This document shows positions 45,053 through 55,500 of a DNA stretch of 64,000 nt, piece after piece. Source of the stretch: an uncultured Myxococcales bacterium (lineage in GTDB: Bacteria; Myxococcota_A; UBA9042; CAIXZC01); assembly GCA_903895725.1 (NCBI GenBank), contig CAITUV010000031.1:1-64000 (forward strand). Direction: 5' to 3'. The translations under genes were made by a program, and so were the position numbers. Within the stretch, counting starts at the first letter, position 1. Each line of letters begins with the position of its first letter. Under the pieces are notes generated by a model. That model saw only the letters and a program-made list of their open reading frames with translations, ran no database searches and had not been told where the DNA came from.

Positions 45053-46927
45053 ATGCACGATGCCGGCCAGGGTCGGACACGGTTGGGGGCTCGTCTGGCG
45101 CTTTGCGCGATGGCGCTCTGCGTGATCCTCCTTCCGCTGTTCCTCACCCGGAATGTCGGCTACCTGTTCGAAGCGGATTCGCCCTGGATGCTGCAGCCCG
45201 CACACGGTCTCGACTGGGACGGAGAGCCCGGTCCCGCCACCCCGGTCCGATGGACGCACCCGAGCTGGGCGCTGGACGCAGCGCCGAACGAAGCGCCCCC
45301 TTCCGGGGCTCCGGAGAAGGCCTTGAACGACGGGATCCTCCCGGGAGCAGGAGGGGAAGGATCGGCGGGGGCCGACTTCGGCAGCGGAGGCTGGTCCGAC
45401 GGCCGCCTCGTGCTCGGTTCCTGGTGGCCCCGCATGTCCATCCGCTCGGGCCATGATGCCCTTCCCATCGTGACCGAGGCCTACCAGGGAGGGTGGCTCT
45501 ACTGGCCGTTCAAGCTCCTGTCGATGGAGTCGCGGCGACTCCCGGCGATTCGGCTGTTTGCTGCCCTGCTTGGAGGATTGACTCTGCTGTTGGCTTTCCT
45601 GGCGTTGAGAGCCTGGTGGGGTAGAGCGTCTCTGCCGCTTGCCGCACTGCTGGCGTGCAACTCCATGTTCCTGTTGTCCTTCGGCTTCGGTTACCTGTAC
45701 GAGGCACTGCCCATGACGGCCCTGCTGGCCGCGGTGCTGGCAGCGGGGCGGGTGCGGGCACGGCCGACGGTCGGGGGAACGCTGGCCGTGGCGTTCCTGG
45801 CAGGGCTGGCCGGTGGGCTGAAGCTGACTGCCCTTCCCGCAGCGGCGGTGGTGACGGGAGTGCTGCTCGGGACCGGAACGCTGCGGCACCGCCGGAGGGC
45901 CCTCGCATTTCTGGTGGGCTTGGGGCTGCCCTTGCTTCCGTTCCTGGCAAGCGAATCGGCCGCAGCGCTCGCTGGGCTTCCGTCCCCGCTCCTGTCGGCA
46001 CTGGGCGGAGGAAAGGGGGGGCTGTCGGAGCCGGTCGGGATGCTGTCCGGGTTCTTCATGTCCTCGGTGTGGACCGCGGCGCTGCCGGCCGGGAACGGGT
46101 ACATCCTGCCCATGCTCTCGTCCGGAGCCTCGCCCGCCCCCTGGCTGCTTGGCCTGTCCGCGGCCGTGAGCCTGCCGGGGCTCGCTCTGGCAGTCCGGCG
46201 ATGGCGCCGGGTGGACGCTGACCCATTGCGGGATGCCGTTCTGGCGGGGTGGGTCGTCGTGCTCGTCCTGTCCGGTGTGCTCTACAAGTCGGGCTTCGAC
46301 TTCCAGGCGTTCATGACCGTGCACCCGCTTGTTGCCTCCCTGATCGTGCAATCCCTCCTGGAGGAGGGCCGAAGCTGCGCTGCCGGACCGGCCCGTCGGT
46401 TCTGGAAAGCCGCTGCGGTGGCATTCGTTGCAGTGGTTCTGGTTCACACGGGAATCAGCCTTGCCGGGGGAGGGCGGGTCACGACGGTGGTCTCCCTCCG
46501 GGGGCAGGAGGAGATCGCCTCGAAGTTGCCGGAGGGGCGGGTCGTGTTGACGACGTCCTACAACCAGGCCGGGATGCTGCGCATGATGACCGGGGGCAGG
46601 GTGAGCGAGATTCACATGGACCGGCTCCTCTCCCCCGGAGGGAACGAGGCCTTCTATCGGCTGACCGTCCGGCATGCCTTTGCCGAGGTGATCTTGAGGC
46701 ATCCCGGTGCCCTCTACCTGTTCGACCTGGCCCCGCTCCCCATCGATGAGAGCCGGGAGCACACGAGCTTTGCCCGGGGAATCGGAAGTCGGCAGGTGGT
46801 CGCACAGGAGTTCGTCCAGGCCGCTCGGGAGGCCGGGATGTTCAGTCGTACCGTCGCCGTCGGGCACGGCGATGCCGGAAACGGCGTGCTCGCACTGGTG
46901 GAGCTGAGGAAGATCCCCGGCCCGTGA
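45053..46927 (+). CDS. Multi-pass membrane protein, GT39-like
   Basis: 624 residues. GGAGGTG four bases before the ATG. About ten hydrophobic segments (first at ALCAMALCVILLPLFL), an early loop EADSPWML with an Asp pair near residue 40, and a soluble C-terminal part from about 470. The Asp in the first loop plus the number of segments recall the GT39/ArnT/PMT type of lipid-linked sugar transferases, but I see no decisive motif. A polytopic envelope enzyme is the safe reading. Followed 75 bases later by another membrane protein on the same strand. Confidence 0.7.
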   Translation: MHDAGQGRTRLGARLALCAMALCVILLPLFLTRNVGYLFEADSPWMLQPAHGLDWDGEPGPATPVRWTHPSWALDAAPNEAPPSGAPEKALNDGILPGAGGEGSAGADFGSGGWSDGRLVLGSWWPRMSIRSGHDALPIVTEAYQGGWLYWPFKLLSMESRRLPAIRLFAALLGGLTLLLAFLALRAWWGRASLPLAALLACNSMFLLSFGFGYLYEALPMTALLAAVLAAGRVRARPTVGGTLAVAFLAGLAGGLKLTALPAAAVVTGVLLGTGTLRHRRRALAFLVGLGLPLLPFLASESAAALAGLPSPLLSALGGGKGGLSEPVGMLSGFFMSSVWTAALPAGNGYILPMLSSGASPAPWLLGLSAAVSLPGLALAVRRWRRVDADPLRDAVLAGWVVVLVLSGVLYKSGFDFQAFMTVHPLVASLIVQSLLEEGRSCAAGPARRFWKAAAVAFVAVVLVHTGISLAGGGRVTTVVSLRGQEEIASKLPEGRVVLTTSYNQAGMLRMMTGGRVSEIHMDRLLSPGGNEAFYRLTVRHAFAEVILRHPGALYLFDLAPLPIDESREHTSFARGIGSRQVVAQEFVQAAREAGMFSRTVAVGHGDAGNGVLALVELRKIPGP

Positions 46928-47002
46928 GCGTTTGGAGGCCGCCCAGGCCTTCCCCGCAGGGGAACCGGACTCTGGCGGCCGGGATTCGAGCGTGAGGGAA
47001 CC

Positions 47003-49504
47003 ATGATCAACCTGGGAGTGATCATCTCGTTTTGCGCCATGTCGGTCCTGTGCCTGGAAGTGGCGTGGATGCGACTGTTCGCCATCGAGAGCTTCTCGAG
47101 CTTCGGCTACATGATCCTGAGCATTGCGCTGCTCGGGTTCGGCCTGGGCGGCGTGGCCATCACGCTGTTTGCCGACAGGCTGGCCGCCCGGCGTGGGGAG
47201 TGGCTCTTCCGCTTCTCGCTGCTGTTCCCGATCGTGGCGACCTTCTCGATGATCACGTCCCGGCTCATCCCCTTCGTGCCGCAGAACGTGGTTCAGGACT
47301 CGACTCAGTGGGTCTACATCGGGCTCTACTACGTGCTGCTGTCGCTGCCCTTCCTGGTGGGCTCCCTGATCATCGGGCTCATCCTGACAACGGCCGGAGA
47401 CAAGGTGGGGAGGCTCTATTTTGCGGACCTGGTGGGCTCCGGGCTGGGCGGGCTGGTGGTGCTGGCCGGCTTCTACGCCCTGTCGCCCTCGCTGCTCCCG
47501 ATGCTGGTCATCGGGCTGTTCCTGCCGGCCCTGGCGGCCACGGCCCTGGGAATGGGGAATCGGTGGGTGCGGCTCAGCCTGTCCGCCCTGGTGGCAACCG
47601 GCTGTCTGGGCGTCCTCTTTGCCAAGGCGGAGCTCAACTTCTCGGAGTACAAGGGGATTTCGTACACGCTGGCCAGCAGCGACGTGACTGGTGCCCGGGT
47701 GGTGGACGAGGCCCAGGGGCCGCTCGGGTACATGCAGGTGGTGGAAAGCCAGGCGGAGCGGACGGCACCGGGGCTCTCCACGGCAGCCCCGATGTCGGCC
47801 ATGCCGCCGGTCCAGAAGGGGCTCTACATCGACGGGAGCAAGGTCGCTTCCGTGGCTCGGAACCTGACGCCGGCCGAGGCCGAGTTCCAGGACTGGCTCC
47901 TCACCTCGGTCCCGTACCGGTTGCGGGAAAAGGCCAGGGTCTTCCAGGTCGGCCTGGGGGGCGGGGAAGGCATTGCCCAGGCGCTCCACATGGGGGCCTC
48001 AACGGTGCACGTGGCCGAGATCAATGGAGTCCTCGTGGACCTGCTGCGGCGATACGGGCACGACAGCGGGAACCTGCTCGACCGGCCCGAGGTGCACCTG
48101 GAAGTGACCGACGGCCGCGAGCTGGCGGGGCGGAATCCTGAGGGGTTCGACCTGGTATTCGTCAACTTCCTCGATGCCTCGGGGCTTTCGTTCCCGGGCT
48201 CGAAGTCGCACTCGGAGAACTACCTGTTCACCGTGGAGGCGATGGAGCGGTTTGCCGCGGCGCTGGCCCCGGATGGCATCCTGGTGGTATCGACCCGGGT
48301 GGAGAACCCCCCCCGCGGCTCGCTGCGGATCCTGCCGACCGTGGCGGAAGCGATCCGAAACGCCTGGGGACAGGAGGCTCTGGCCCGCTCGCTGGCCTAT
48401 GTCCGGGGCGAGTTCCACGGGATGCTGCTCGTGCGCCGGGGAGGCTTCTCGGACGAGGAGATCGATGCGCTCCTGGCCGATGTTTTCGACCACGGCTTCT
48501 CCGCTGCCTACTACCCCGGCATGGGCCGCGACGTGCTCGAGCAGAAGGCCCGGGACGAGGATGCCTTCTGGGAGGAGCTCAAGGAGGAGCAGGGGGTCGA
48601 CCTGTCCGACTTCGAGTCGGGCAAGGAGGCCCAGGATCCGTTCTATGACTGCCTGGCCGCGCTGGCAGCCGGAGTGGAGGCGGGCAATGAATACCTGGCG
48701 GCCTACCCGTTCGAGATCGGCCCCACGACGGACGATCGGCCATACTTTTCGGCCATGCTGAAGGCGGGGTCGTTCGACTTCATCCGACAGGGCGCGTACA
48801 ACCCGACCCACTGGGAGCGGGAGGTCCCGCCCGACCTCTGGGCCGAGCCCGTGGTGGCCGTCACGCTGGTGCAGGCACTCCTGTTTGCGTCCTTGATCCT
48901 CGTGCTGCCGCTCCTGGCACGGAAGGGAAGGAAGCGGGCCGGGGGCGGCGGCGGATGGCGCTCGCTGGTCTACTTCAGCTGTCTGGCGGTGGGGTTCATG
49001 TTTGCCGAGATGGTGCTCATCCAGAAGTTCACACTGTTCGTGGCCGCGCCGGCCTATGCCGCGGCGGTGGTCCTGTCGGGCATGCTGGTGTTTTCCGGGA
49101 TCGGGGCGGGCTTCTCTTCCCGGTTCGTGGGCCGACTGCGCCGGGGTATCCTCGTGGCCGTGACAGGCATCGTCGGGGCCTGCGTGGCGTACGCGTTCGG
49201 CTTGACCCCGCTGCTGACGGCCGCCATGTCGCTGCCGGAGTGGGCCCGCATCGGCCTGTCGCTGGTGGCCGTCGGACCGCTGGCGTTCTGCCTGGGCATG
49301 CCGTTCCCGCTCGGGCTGGCCGCTCTGTCCGGCCAGGGACGGGAAGGGGAGGTGGCCTGGGGATGGGCGGTCAACGGTGCGGTATCCGTGGTGGGTGTCG
49401 TCCTGGCCCAGACCGTGGCCATGCTGGCCGGATTCACGGTCGTGTTCTTCGCTGCCGCGGCGATCTACCTGCTGGCCCTGGCGACTTTCCCCCCTCACCC
49501 TTGA
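47003..49504 (+). CDS. Membrane-embedded spermidine-synthase-like protein
   Basis: 833 residues. GAGGG before the ATG. Six N-terminal membrane spans, a Rossmann-type methyltransferase fold near 315-460 (VFQVGLGGGEGIAQAL, VAEIN, DLVFVNF) and about seven spans at the C-terminus (ending AAAIYLLALATF). This layout is that of the bacterial membrane-fused spermidine/spermine synthase-like proteins. They bind S-adenosylmethionine-like cofactors, but their substrates are mostly unknown. Loop residues between the fold and the second membrane part (TTDDRPYFS) are typical of the group. Confidence 0.85.
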   Translation: MINLGVIISFCAMSVLCLEVAWMRLFAIESFSSFGYMILSIALLGFGLGGVAITLFADRLAARRGEWLFRFSLLFPIVATFSMITSRLIPFVPQNVVQDSTQWVYIGLYYVLLSLPFLVGSLIIGLILTTAGDKVGRLYFADLVGSGLGGLVVLAGFYALSPSLLPMLVIGLFLPALAATALGMGNRWVRLSLSALVATGCLGVLFAKAELNFSEYKGISYTLASSDVTGARVVDEAQGPLGYMQVVESQAERTAPGLSTAAPMSAMPPVQKGLYIDGSKVASVARNLTPAEAEFQDWLLTSVPYRLREKARVFQVGLGGGEGIAQALHMGASTVHVAEINGVLVDLLRRYGHDSGNLLDRPEVHLEVTDGRELAGRNPEGFDLVFVNFLDASGLSFPGSKSHSENYLFTVEAMERFAAALAPDGILVVSTRVENPPRGSLRILPTVAEAIRNAWGQEALARSLAYVRGEFHGMLLVRRGGFSDEEIDALLADVFDHGFSAAYYPGMGRDVLEQKARDEDAFWEELKEEQGVDLSDFESGKEAQDPFYDCLAALAAGVEAGNEYLAAYPFEIGPTTDDRPYFSAMLKAGSFDFIRQGAYNPTHWEREVPPDLWAEPVVAVTLVQALLFASLILVLPLLARKGRKRAGGGGGWRSLVYFSCLAVGFMFAEMVLIQKFTLFVAAPAYAAAVVLSGMLVFSGIGAGFSSRFVGRLRRGILVAVTGIVGACVAYAFGLTPLLTAAMSLPEWARIGLSLVAVGPLAFCLGMPFPLGLAALSGQGREGEVAWGWAVNGAVSVVGVVLAQTVAMLAGFTVVFFAAAAIYLLALATFPPHP

Positions 49505-49586
49505 CGCTGCCCCCCACTCCTGCGAATATTGCGGAAACGGTGGCCAGCCGCACAGGGCCGCCCCATCGCGTCTCGGAGGTCTGCAC

Positions 49587-50150
49587 GTGTCCCACATCTT
49601 CGATCCCAATGAGCTGCACGCCATCGCACGGGAAGCCGTTTCCGGCGCCAAGAACCTCGAAGGCCGCTTCCGGCTCGTCATCGACGCGCTGGATGCCCGC
49701 TATCCCGGCCGCATCTGCACGAATCCCAAGTGGATCCTCAACTCGGCCAATGGTGCGCTCGGCCAGCTCGCCCTGCTGTACGGGTCGCTGACCGAGTACG
49801 TGATCCTCTTCGGCAGCCCGGTGGGGACCGAAGGGCACTCGGGGCGATACCTGGCGGACGTGCACGACTTCATGCTCGACGGGGAGATGTGGGCCTACAT
49901 GGAAGGGGAGACCTCCAAGCAGGTGTTCAAGCCCGGCGACGCGGCCCTCCTTCCCCGGGGCAAGTCGAAGGGGTACGTGCTGCGTGAAAAGGGATGGATG
50001 CTCGAGTACGCCCGGGGGCTCATTCCCACCATGCTCCCGTCGGGCCTGGCCGACAACTTCTTCTCGAATCTGGACATGTACAGCGCTGCGGTCACCGCCT
50101 GGCACTTCGGCCGTCTCGTGGTCAACGAGCTGCGCCGCGGGAAACTCTGA
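49587..50150 (+). CDS. ERG2 / sigma-1 receptor-like protein
   Basis: 187 residues with a GTG start; GGAGGT eight bases before it decides the start, and the fold begins there (FDPNELHAIA). The match to eukaryotic ERG2 (sterol C8-C7 isomerase) and the sigma-1 receptor runs over the whole chain: WILNSANGALGQL, LTEYVILFG, GTEGHSGRYLAD, VFKPGDAALLPRG, WMLEYARGLIP, LADNFFSNLDMY. Asp94 and Glu140 sit where the sigma-1 receptor has Asp126 and Glu172, the key ligand/active-site acids. Unlike the eukaryotic proteins it has no N-terminal membrane span. I infer a lipid- or sterol-isomerising enzyme or binding protein. No squalene cyclase or other sterol gene is in view, apart from the SCP2-like gene at 27025. 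Confidence 0.88.
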   Translation: MSHIFDPNELHAIAREAVSGAKNLEGRFRLVIDALDARYPGRICTNPKWILNSANGALGQLALLYGSLTEYVILFGSPVGTEGHSGRYLADVHDFMLDGEMWAYMEGETSKQVFKPGDAALLPRGKSKGYVLREKGWMLEYARGLIPTMLPSGLADNFFSNLDMYSAAVTAWHFGRLVVNELRRGKL

Positions 50151-50185
50151 GTCCGACTCCCCGGTCGAGACGGTCCGCATTCTCC

Positions 50186-50214
50186 TTGACGGGGCAACCC
50201 CCGCCTAGTGTATT
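50186..50214 (+). promoter_or_regulatory. Sigma-70-type promoter of the lipoprotein/porin pair
   Basis: TTGACG (50186-50191), 17-base spacer, TGTATT (50209-50214), about 35 bases before the ATG at 50254. Confidence 0.5.
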
Positions 50215-50253
50215 CTGGCTCCTGCCGTTTTCTGCCATTGGGGGGGGCAAATC

Positions 50254-51045
50254 ATGATCGCAAGGGGGACTCGGGGGTTGCTGCTGCTCCTGCTCGTCCT
50301 GCTGGCCGGCTCGTGCAAGTCGGTCCAGGTCGAGGAGTATGACTGCGGATGCTGCATGCAGTGCAAGTACAAGGGGATCTTCATCGACGGCGGTGCCGAC
50401 TGCGGTTGCTGCGAGGCAGACGTGGTTGCGGACCTCGGGTCGGGCGATGCCGTGCCCATGGACGGCGGACCGGTCGACGGGGACGGCGGACCGGTTGGGC
50501 CGACGCCGTGGGTCGGGAAGGCCTGCGTCGAGCACACCGAGTGCACCCCCGGTATGTGCTTCACGCCCAAGTTCCTGAAGGACAGCTTCGGCCTGGATGT
50601 GCCGGAGCTGGAGATCCCCAACGGAATGTGCTCGTTCCCCATGTGCAATTCCAACGACCAGTGCGGTCCGCAGGGGACATGCTTCAACACCAAGCCCTTC
50701 TCCGGTACCGACCTGGGCATCTGCCTGCTCGAATGCATGGGGTTGGCGGATTGCCGGTGGGAGGAAGGGTACTCGTGCCTGCGCGTGAACAAGGAGGATG
50801 AGAAGGGGGCCTGCATCCCGGACAGCCTCCAGGTGATCATCGAGTGCGACGACGGGCATTGCGAAGGGCAGACCCAGGAGCTGGGCGCCTGCGACGAGCT
50901 GGCCGATTGCCCGTGGAAGCAGAGCTACACGTGCTACTGGCCCGACCTGGCGGCCGAAGAGGGCATCTGCATCGGCGATTCGGAGGCCGTGGCCATCGAA
51001 TGCGATGACGGACACTGCCCCATGCCCAACGTGGCGGACGAGTAG
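50254..51045 (+). CDS. Cys-rich lipoprotein
   Basis: 263 residues. G-rich ribosome site; lipobox LAGSC. About 30 Cys, many in close pairs (DCGCCMQC, DCGCCEAD), then four Cys-rich modules with CTPGMC, CGPQGTC, CRWEEGYSC and CPWKQSYTC. No known enzymatic motif. Nine bases separate it from the outer-membrane protein gene, so the two are co-transcribed and may work together at the outer membrane. Confidence 0.82.
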   Translation: MIARGTRGLLLLLLVLLAGSCKSVQVEEYDCGCCMQCKYKGIFIDGGADCGCCEADVVADLGSGDAVPMDGGPVDGDGGPVGPTPWVGKACVEHTECTPGMCFTPKFLKDSFGLDVPELEIPNGMCSFPMCNSNDQCGPQGTCFNTKPFSGTDLGICLLECMGLADCRWEEGYSCLRVNKEDEKGACIPDSLQVIIECDDGHCEGQTQELGACDELADCPWKQSYTCYWPDLAAEEGICIGDSEAVAIECDDGHCPMPNVADE

Positions 51046-51054
51046 GAGGCCACC

Positions 51055-52521
51055 ATGAAAACCAGACGAACCCTCGAGAGCCTCCTGGTTGCGGTCCTGC
51101 TGGCCGCCTGGACCTCTTGCCCCGCCTTTGCCGACGAAGCATCCGGCAACGAGCCGCCCGTCGCGACCGACGACCAGTCCAGCGCACCGGCTGCGTTGGA
51201 ATCCACGCCGGAAGAGGCCGCTCCGAATGCCGAGGCCGGAAGCGACATGGATCTCCTGGGCTGGGCCAAGCGGAAGGGCGGTTACTTTGGCTGGCTGGGC
51301 CGAGAGATCGAAATGGTCGGGGATATGGACCTGTACGGGGTGACCTCGCAGCTGCCGAAGGGCTACCTGTCCGCCAAGTACCAGTGGACCACCATCAAGG
51401 CAGGCAAGCGCTACAACAACAAGCGGGCCCTGGGTCCTGTCATGCAGCCCATCGCGTTCAACGCACCGGATGGGGCCGAGATCCTCAACATCGACCTCGG
51501 GCTCCAGGGATACGGCGGCGGCCACACGTTCCAGTTCTCCTACGGCATCACCGACCCGCTCGACTACTACATCGAGCTCCCGTTCACCTACATGAACGTG
51601 AAGTTCAAGCCGAAGATGGCCGCCATCAAGGGGGCCGACGGGAAGACCTACAAGGACAAGGACGGGAACACCTACAAGATTCACCCGGACTGGGCACCGC
51701 TCCTGGGCATCAAGGACCCGCTCAACTACGACGAGTGCAACTTCATGTACGAGACGCTTCCCGCGCTCGGAAGGCCCGCACCGGCTACGACGTACATCGG
51801 CAAGTGGATGATGGGCGACATCAACACCGGCTTCTCCTGGAACCCCTTCCGGACCCACCGGATGTCCGTGGCGCTGACGCCTCGCGTGTTCCTCCCTACG
51901 GGGCACCAGCCGAACCCCAACAACGACCTGCTCTACGGAACCGGACCGGAGCTGGAAACGGGCATCGGAGGCTGGGCCGCCGGTGCCACTCAGGGGTACG
52001 ACTTCCGGATCTTCAAGTACAAGTATTGGATCGACATCCTGTTCAGCAGCGAGTTCACCGCCACTTACGCGTTCGAGCAGAAGCGCAAGTACCCGACGAA
52101 CTTCCCGAAGCCGAGCCCCACCGCACAGCAGCTCGATGCGCAGTCGTTCCCGGATCTGTCGAACCTGACCGGCACCTTCCGCTACACGCCCGGCTGGTCG
52201 GTGGACTGGACCGCGCAGCTCCAGTTCCAGCTCGCGGTCTTCGGACTGGGCATTGGCTACGGAATCACCCATTCCCAGGAACCGGAGCTCGTCGCGGATC
52301 CGGCCTTCACGTCGATGGTCAAGGGGCTGGAGCTTCTCGGCCAGCAGACCACGCAGGCCGTGATGTTCGCCGGCAGTCTCTCGCTGCTGCCGCTCTTCAT
52401 CCCCCTCGACCTCGGAGTGCAGTACGCCCACGTCGTGGACGGATACAATGCCATCGTGATGGACGACTACTGGCAAGTCACGGTCAAGGGCTACATCCCG
52501 GTCAAGCTGCTCTGGGAGTAG
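51055..52521 (+). CDS. Outer-membrane beta-barrel protein
   Basis: 488 residues. GGAGG near the ATG; signal peptide ending CPAFADE. After a short linker the chain is made of alternating hydrophobic strands (TFQFSYGITDPLDYYIELPF; FRTHRMSVALTPRVFLPTG; WTAQLQFQLAVFGLGIGYG) and ends in a strand with a terminal aromatic stretch (YIPVKLLWE), as recognised by the BAM complex. Function unknown; transport or a structural role is possible. The next gene starts four bases after the stop. Confidence 0.8.
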   Translation: MKTRRTLESLLVAVLLAAWTSCPAFADEASGNEPPVATDDQSSAPAALESTPEEAAPNAEAGSDMDLLGWAKRKGGYFGWLGREIEMVGDMDLYGVTSQLPKGYLSAKYQWTTIKAGKRYNNKRALGPVMQPIAFNAPDGAEILNIDLGLQGYGGGHTFQFSYGITDPLDYYIELPFTYMNVKFKPKMAAIKGADGKTYKDKDGNTYKIHPDWAPLLGIKDPLNYDECNFMYETLPALGRPAPATTYIGKWMMGDINTGFSWNPFRTHRMSVALTPRVFLPTGHQPNPNNDLLYGTGPELETGIGGWAAGATQGYDFRIFKYKYWIDILFSSEFTATYAFEQKRKYPTNFPKPSPTAQQLDAQSFPDLSNLTGTFRYTPGWSVDWTAQLQFQLAVFGLGIGYGITHSQEPELVADPAFTSMVKGLELLGQQTTQAVMFAGSLSLLPLFIPLDLGVQYAHVVDGYNAIVMDDYWQVTVKGYIPVKLLWE

Positions 52522-52524
52522 GCT

Positions 52525-55500
52525 TTGCCCGCCGCACATCACACTCCGTCACCCCAGAGGGTCTTCCTGGGCTGGGACCGCCCCTTGCTCCATCTGGCTG
52601 CCGAGCGCCTCTCCGGCATGCTTTCTTGCCCTCCATCGTCCGTCCTGCCCGACATCTCCCCTGCATCGGCGGACTTGCCGGCGACCTTCGAACATCGACC
52701 ATCGAACATTGGAAACTCCCTGCTCGACCTCTCCGGCACCGTTGTGGTGGTTCCCACCTCCCATTCCGGACGACGCCTGCGGGAACGGCTCGCCTGGCTG
52801 GCAGAGCAACACGGGGGCGGGGTGCTGCCTCCCGAGGTGTGCACGCCGGAACGGCTGCTGAGACGCTTTTTCCCCCGGGGAGCGGTCGAGCCATCCCCCG
52901 CCGACCGAACCGCTCTGTGGGCCGCACTGCTGCGGGATGCCGGCCAGGAGGAACGGGGGGCGCTCATTCCGGGCGGAGCGCAGGGTGAGGTGGGAATCCC
53001 AGCAACCGACGAGACGGCGGGAGGGCCGGGAGACGTGCCGGATGGCTCCGGACCGGCAATCGAGATCGGCCCTCTGCTGACCGCGGGGCAGCGGATATCC
53101 CAGGTCCAGCACCTGCTGGGAGAGGCCGGGCTTTCCATGGCCGACGTGGCCGATCCGGACGGTCCGTTCCTTGTCCACCTGGACGAGCCCGCTCGATGGA
53201 TCTCGCTGGGCCGGCTCGAGCGGCGCTTCGACGAGCTCATGGCCCGACACGGGCTGTCCGACTCGAACCGGATGCGACGCGACGCGGCCCGCAACGCACT
53301 TCCCCCGCCGGGGTGGAATCGCGTGGTGCTGCTCGGCGTGCTCGACCCGCTCCCGCTGGCCATCGAGCTCCTCGCCCGGCTTGCTGCCTCATTGTCGGTC
53401 GAAGTGTGGATCCATGCGCCGGCCGGGCTGTCCGAGTCGTTCGACGGCTGGGGCCGCCCGCTGCCGGAAGCGTGGGCCTCGGGCCGGCTCGAAGTGGACG
53501 AAGGCTCCATCCGCCTCGTGGCCGACTGTGCCCAGGCGGCCTCGGTGGCGGCCCAGGTCTGCCTCAACACTCCCGGGCAGGCCGAGCAGACCGCGCTCTG
53601 TGTCCCGGCCGGCGACGAGATTCCGATTGTGGTCAAGGAGCTGGAACGGGCCGGGCTGACTGCTTTCGACCCGGGCGGACGGCCGCTGCGGCTCCATCGC
53701 GTCGTGGGACTGCTCGAGCTGCTGTGGGGGCTGCTTCCCGAACCGTCGGCAGAGGCCGTGGCCGGGCTGCTGAGGCATCCGGATTACGGCGGGATCGGGG
53801 GTCCGGGGTTCGGGGTTGGGGAAGGACGAGCACCGGACATGGGAGAAGCGGCTGGGCCGACCAGGCATCCGGGTTGCGTCGGACGGGTGGAATCCTCGAC
53901 TTCGCACGGGGCAGGCCTGGCGGCCCCCTCGACTTCGCACGGGGCAGGCTTGGCGGACCGTCTTCGAGGGCTTCTCAGGGCCCTGGACGAGCTGCGGGCC
54001 GAGCACCTGCCCACCACGCTGGCCGATATCGAACGGGTGGTCGAAACCGACTCGCCCCTTGCCCACGCGTGCGCCGGAATCAGGGCCCACGTGGGCCGGT
54101 TGCGGGGGGACAGCCCCGGAAGCTCGAACGCTCCTGCTCCGGAACTTCCGCCATCGAGCCGGCGAGGACCGGCCGACTCGCCGGCGACCATCGCACATCG
54201 CACATCGGACATCGGCCGGGCCTCCCTCGAGCTCCTGGCCGAAGTCTACCGGGGTCGGGTGCTGAGACCGGCCGACCCGGATGATCGTGTGTTCACCGTG
54301 GCGGCCAGGGCGCTGGCCGATCTGCTCACGGAGCTGGACGAAGGGGTTGCTGCCCGACTGTTGCCCGATCCGGCGGACCGCCTCGCACTCGCCCGACTGC
54401 AGCTCTCCTCGCTCTCGTTCCAGCCCGAGCGGGACCCCGGTGCAGTCGACATCTTGGGCTGGCTCGAGCTCCCTTTCGAGGATGCCCCGAACCTCGTGGT
54501 CTGCGGCATGAACGACGGAGCCGTCCCCGAGACGGTCACTGCAGATCCGTTCCTTCCGGACTCCCTCCGCAAGCGACTGGGGCTCCGCACCAACGATGAT
54601 CGCATGGCGCGTGATGCGGCCCTGCTGGCCGCCGTGGCGCAATCCCGCAAGTCCGGAGGAAGGCTGGATCTGCTCGTGGAAAAGACCTCCCCGCAAGGGG
54701 ACCCCAAGCGCCCGTCGAGGCTGCTCTTCCTGTGCCCGGACGCACTGCTCCCCGGTCGCGTGCTGCGTCTGTTCGGGGAGGTGGAGCTGCCGTCCCGTCC
54801 CGTGCCCCGGACCTCTCCTTGGAAGCTTGCACCCCGAATCGCACCGGCACCACAGAGGCTCCGGGTCACGTCATTCTCCTCCTGGCTGGCGTGCCCGTTC
54901 CGCTTCTACCTGACCGGCGTGCTCGGGATGGAATCCGTGGACGATCGGAGCGAGGAAATGGACCCCATGGGCTTTGGCAGCCTCATCCACGAGGCACTCC
55001 AGGCTCTCGGGGATCACCGCCTGATCCGGGTCTCGACCGACGTGGAGGCCGTGCGGGACTTCCTGAGAGGCACGGTCGTCGGGTTGGCCCGGGACCGATT
55101 CGGAAAGACATTCTCGCCCGCACTCGTCGCCCAGGTGGAAGCGGCCTCGCAGCGTCTGTGTGCGGCAGCGGCCGTGCACGTGCAGTCCGTGCTGGAGGGC
55201 TGGCGCATCCATGCCGTGGAGAAGCGACTGGACGTCGCTTTGACTCTCCGTGATGCGCCTGCGACCATGGCCGACCTCGGCGTTCTGCCCCCGTCCGCCT
55301 CATCATCGACCATCGACCATCCACCATCGACCATCCGCTTGACCGGCCGCATCGATCGCATCGACCGCCACGAAAAGACGGGGAAGTACCGGATCCTGGA
55401 CTACAAGACCGGCGACTCGGGTCCACGGCCCGAGCAGACCCATTTCGGGCCGGCACGGGAAGGGACCGTTCCGGAGGCGCTCGTGGAGGTCGAGGGCAGG

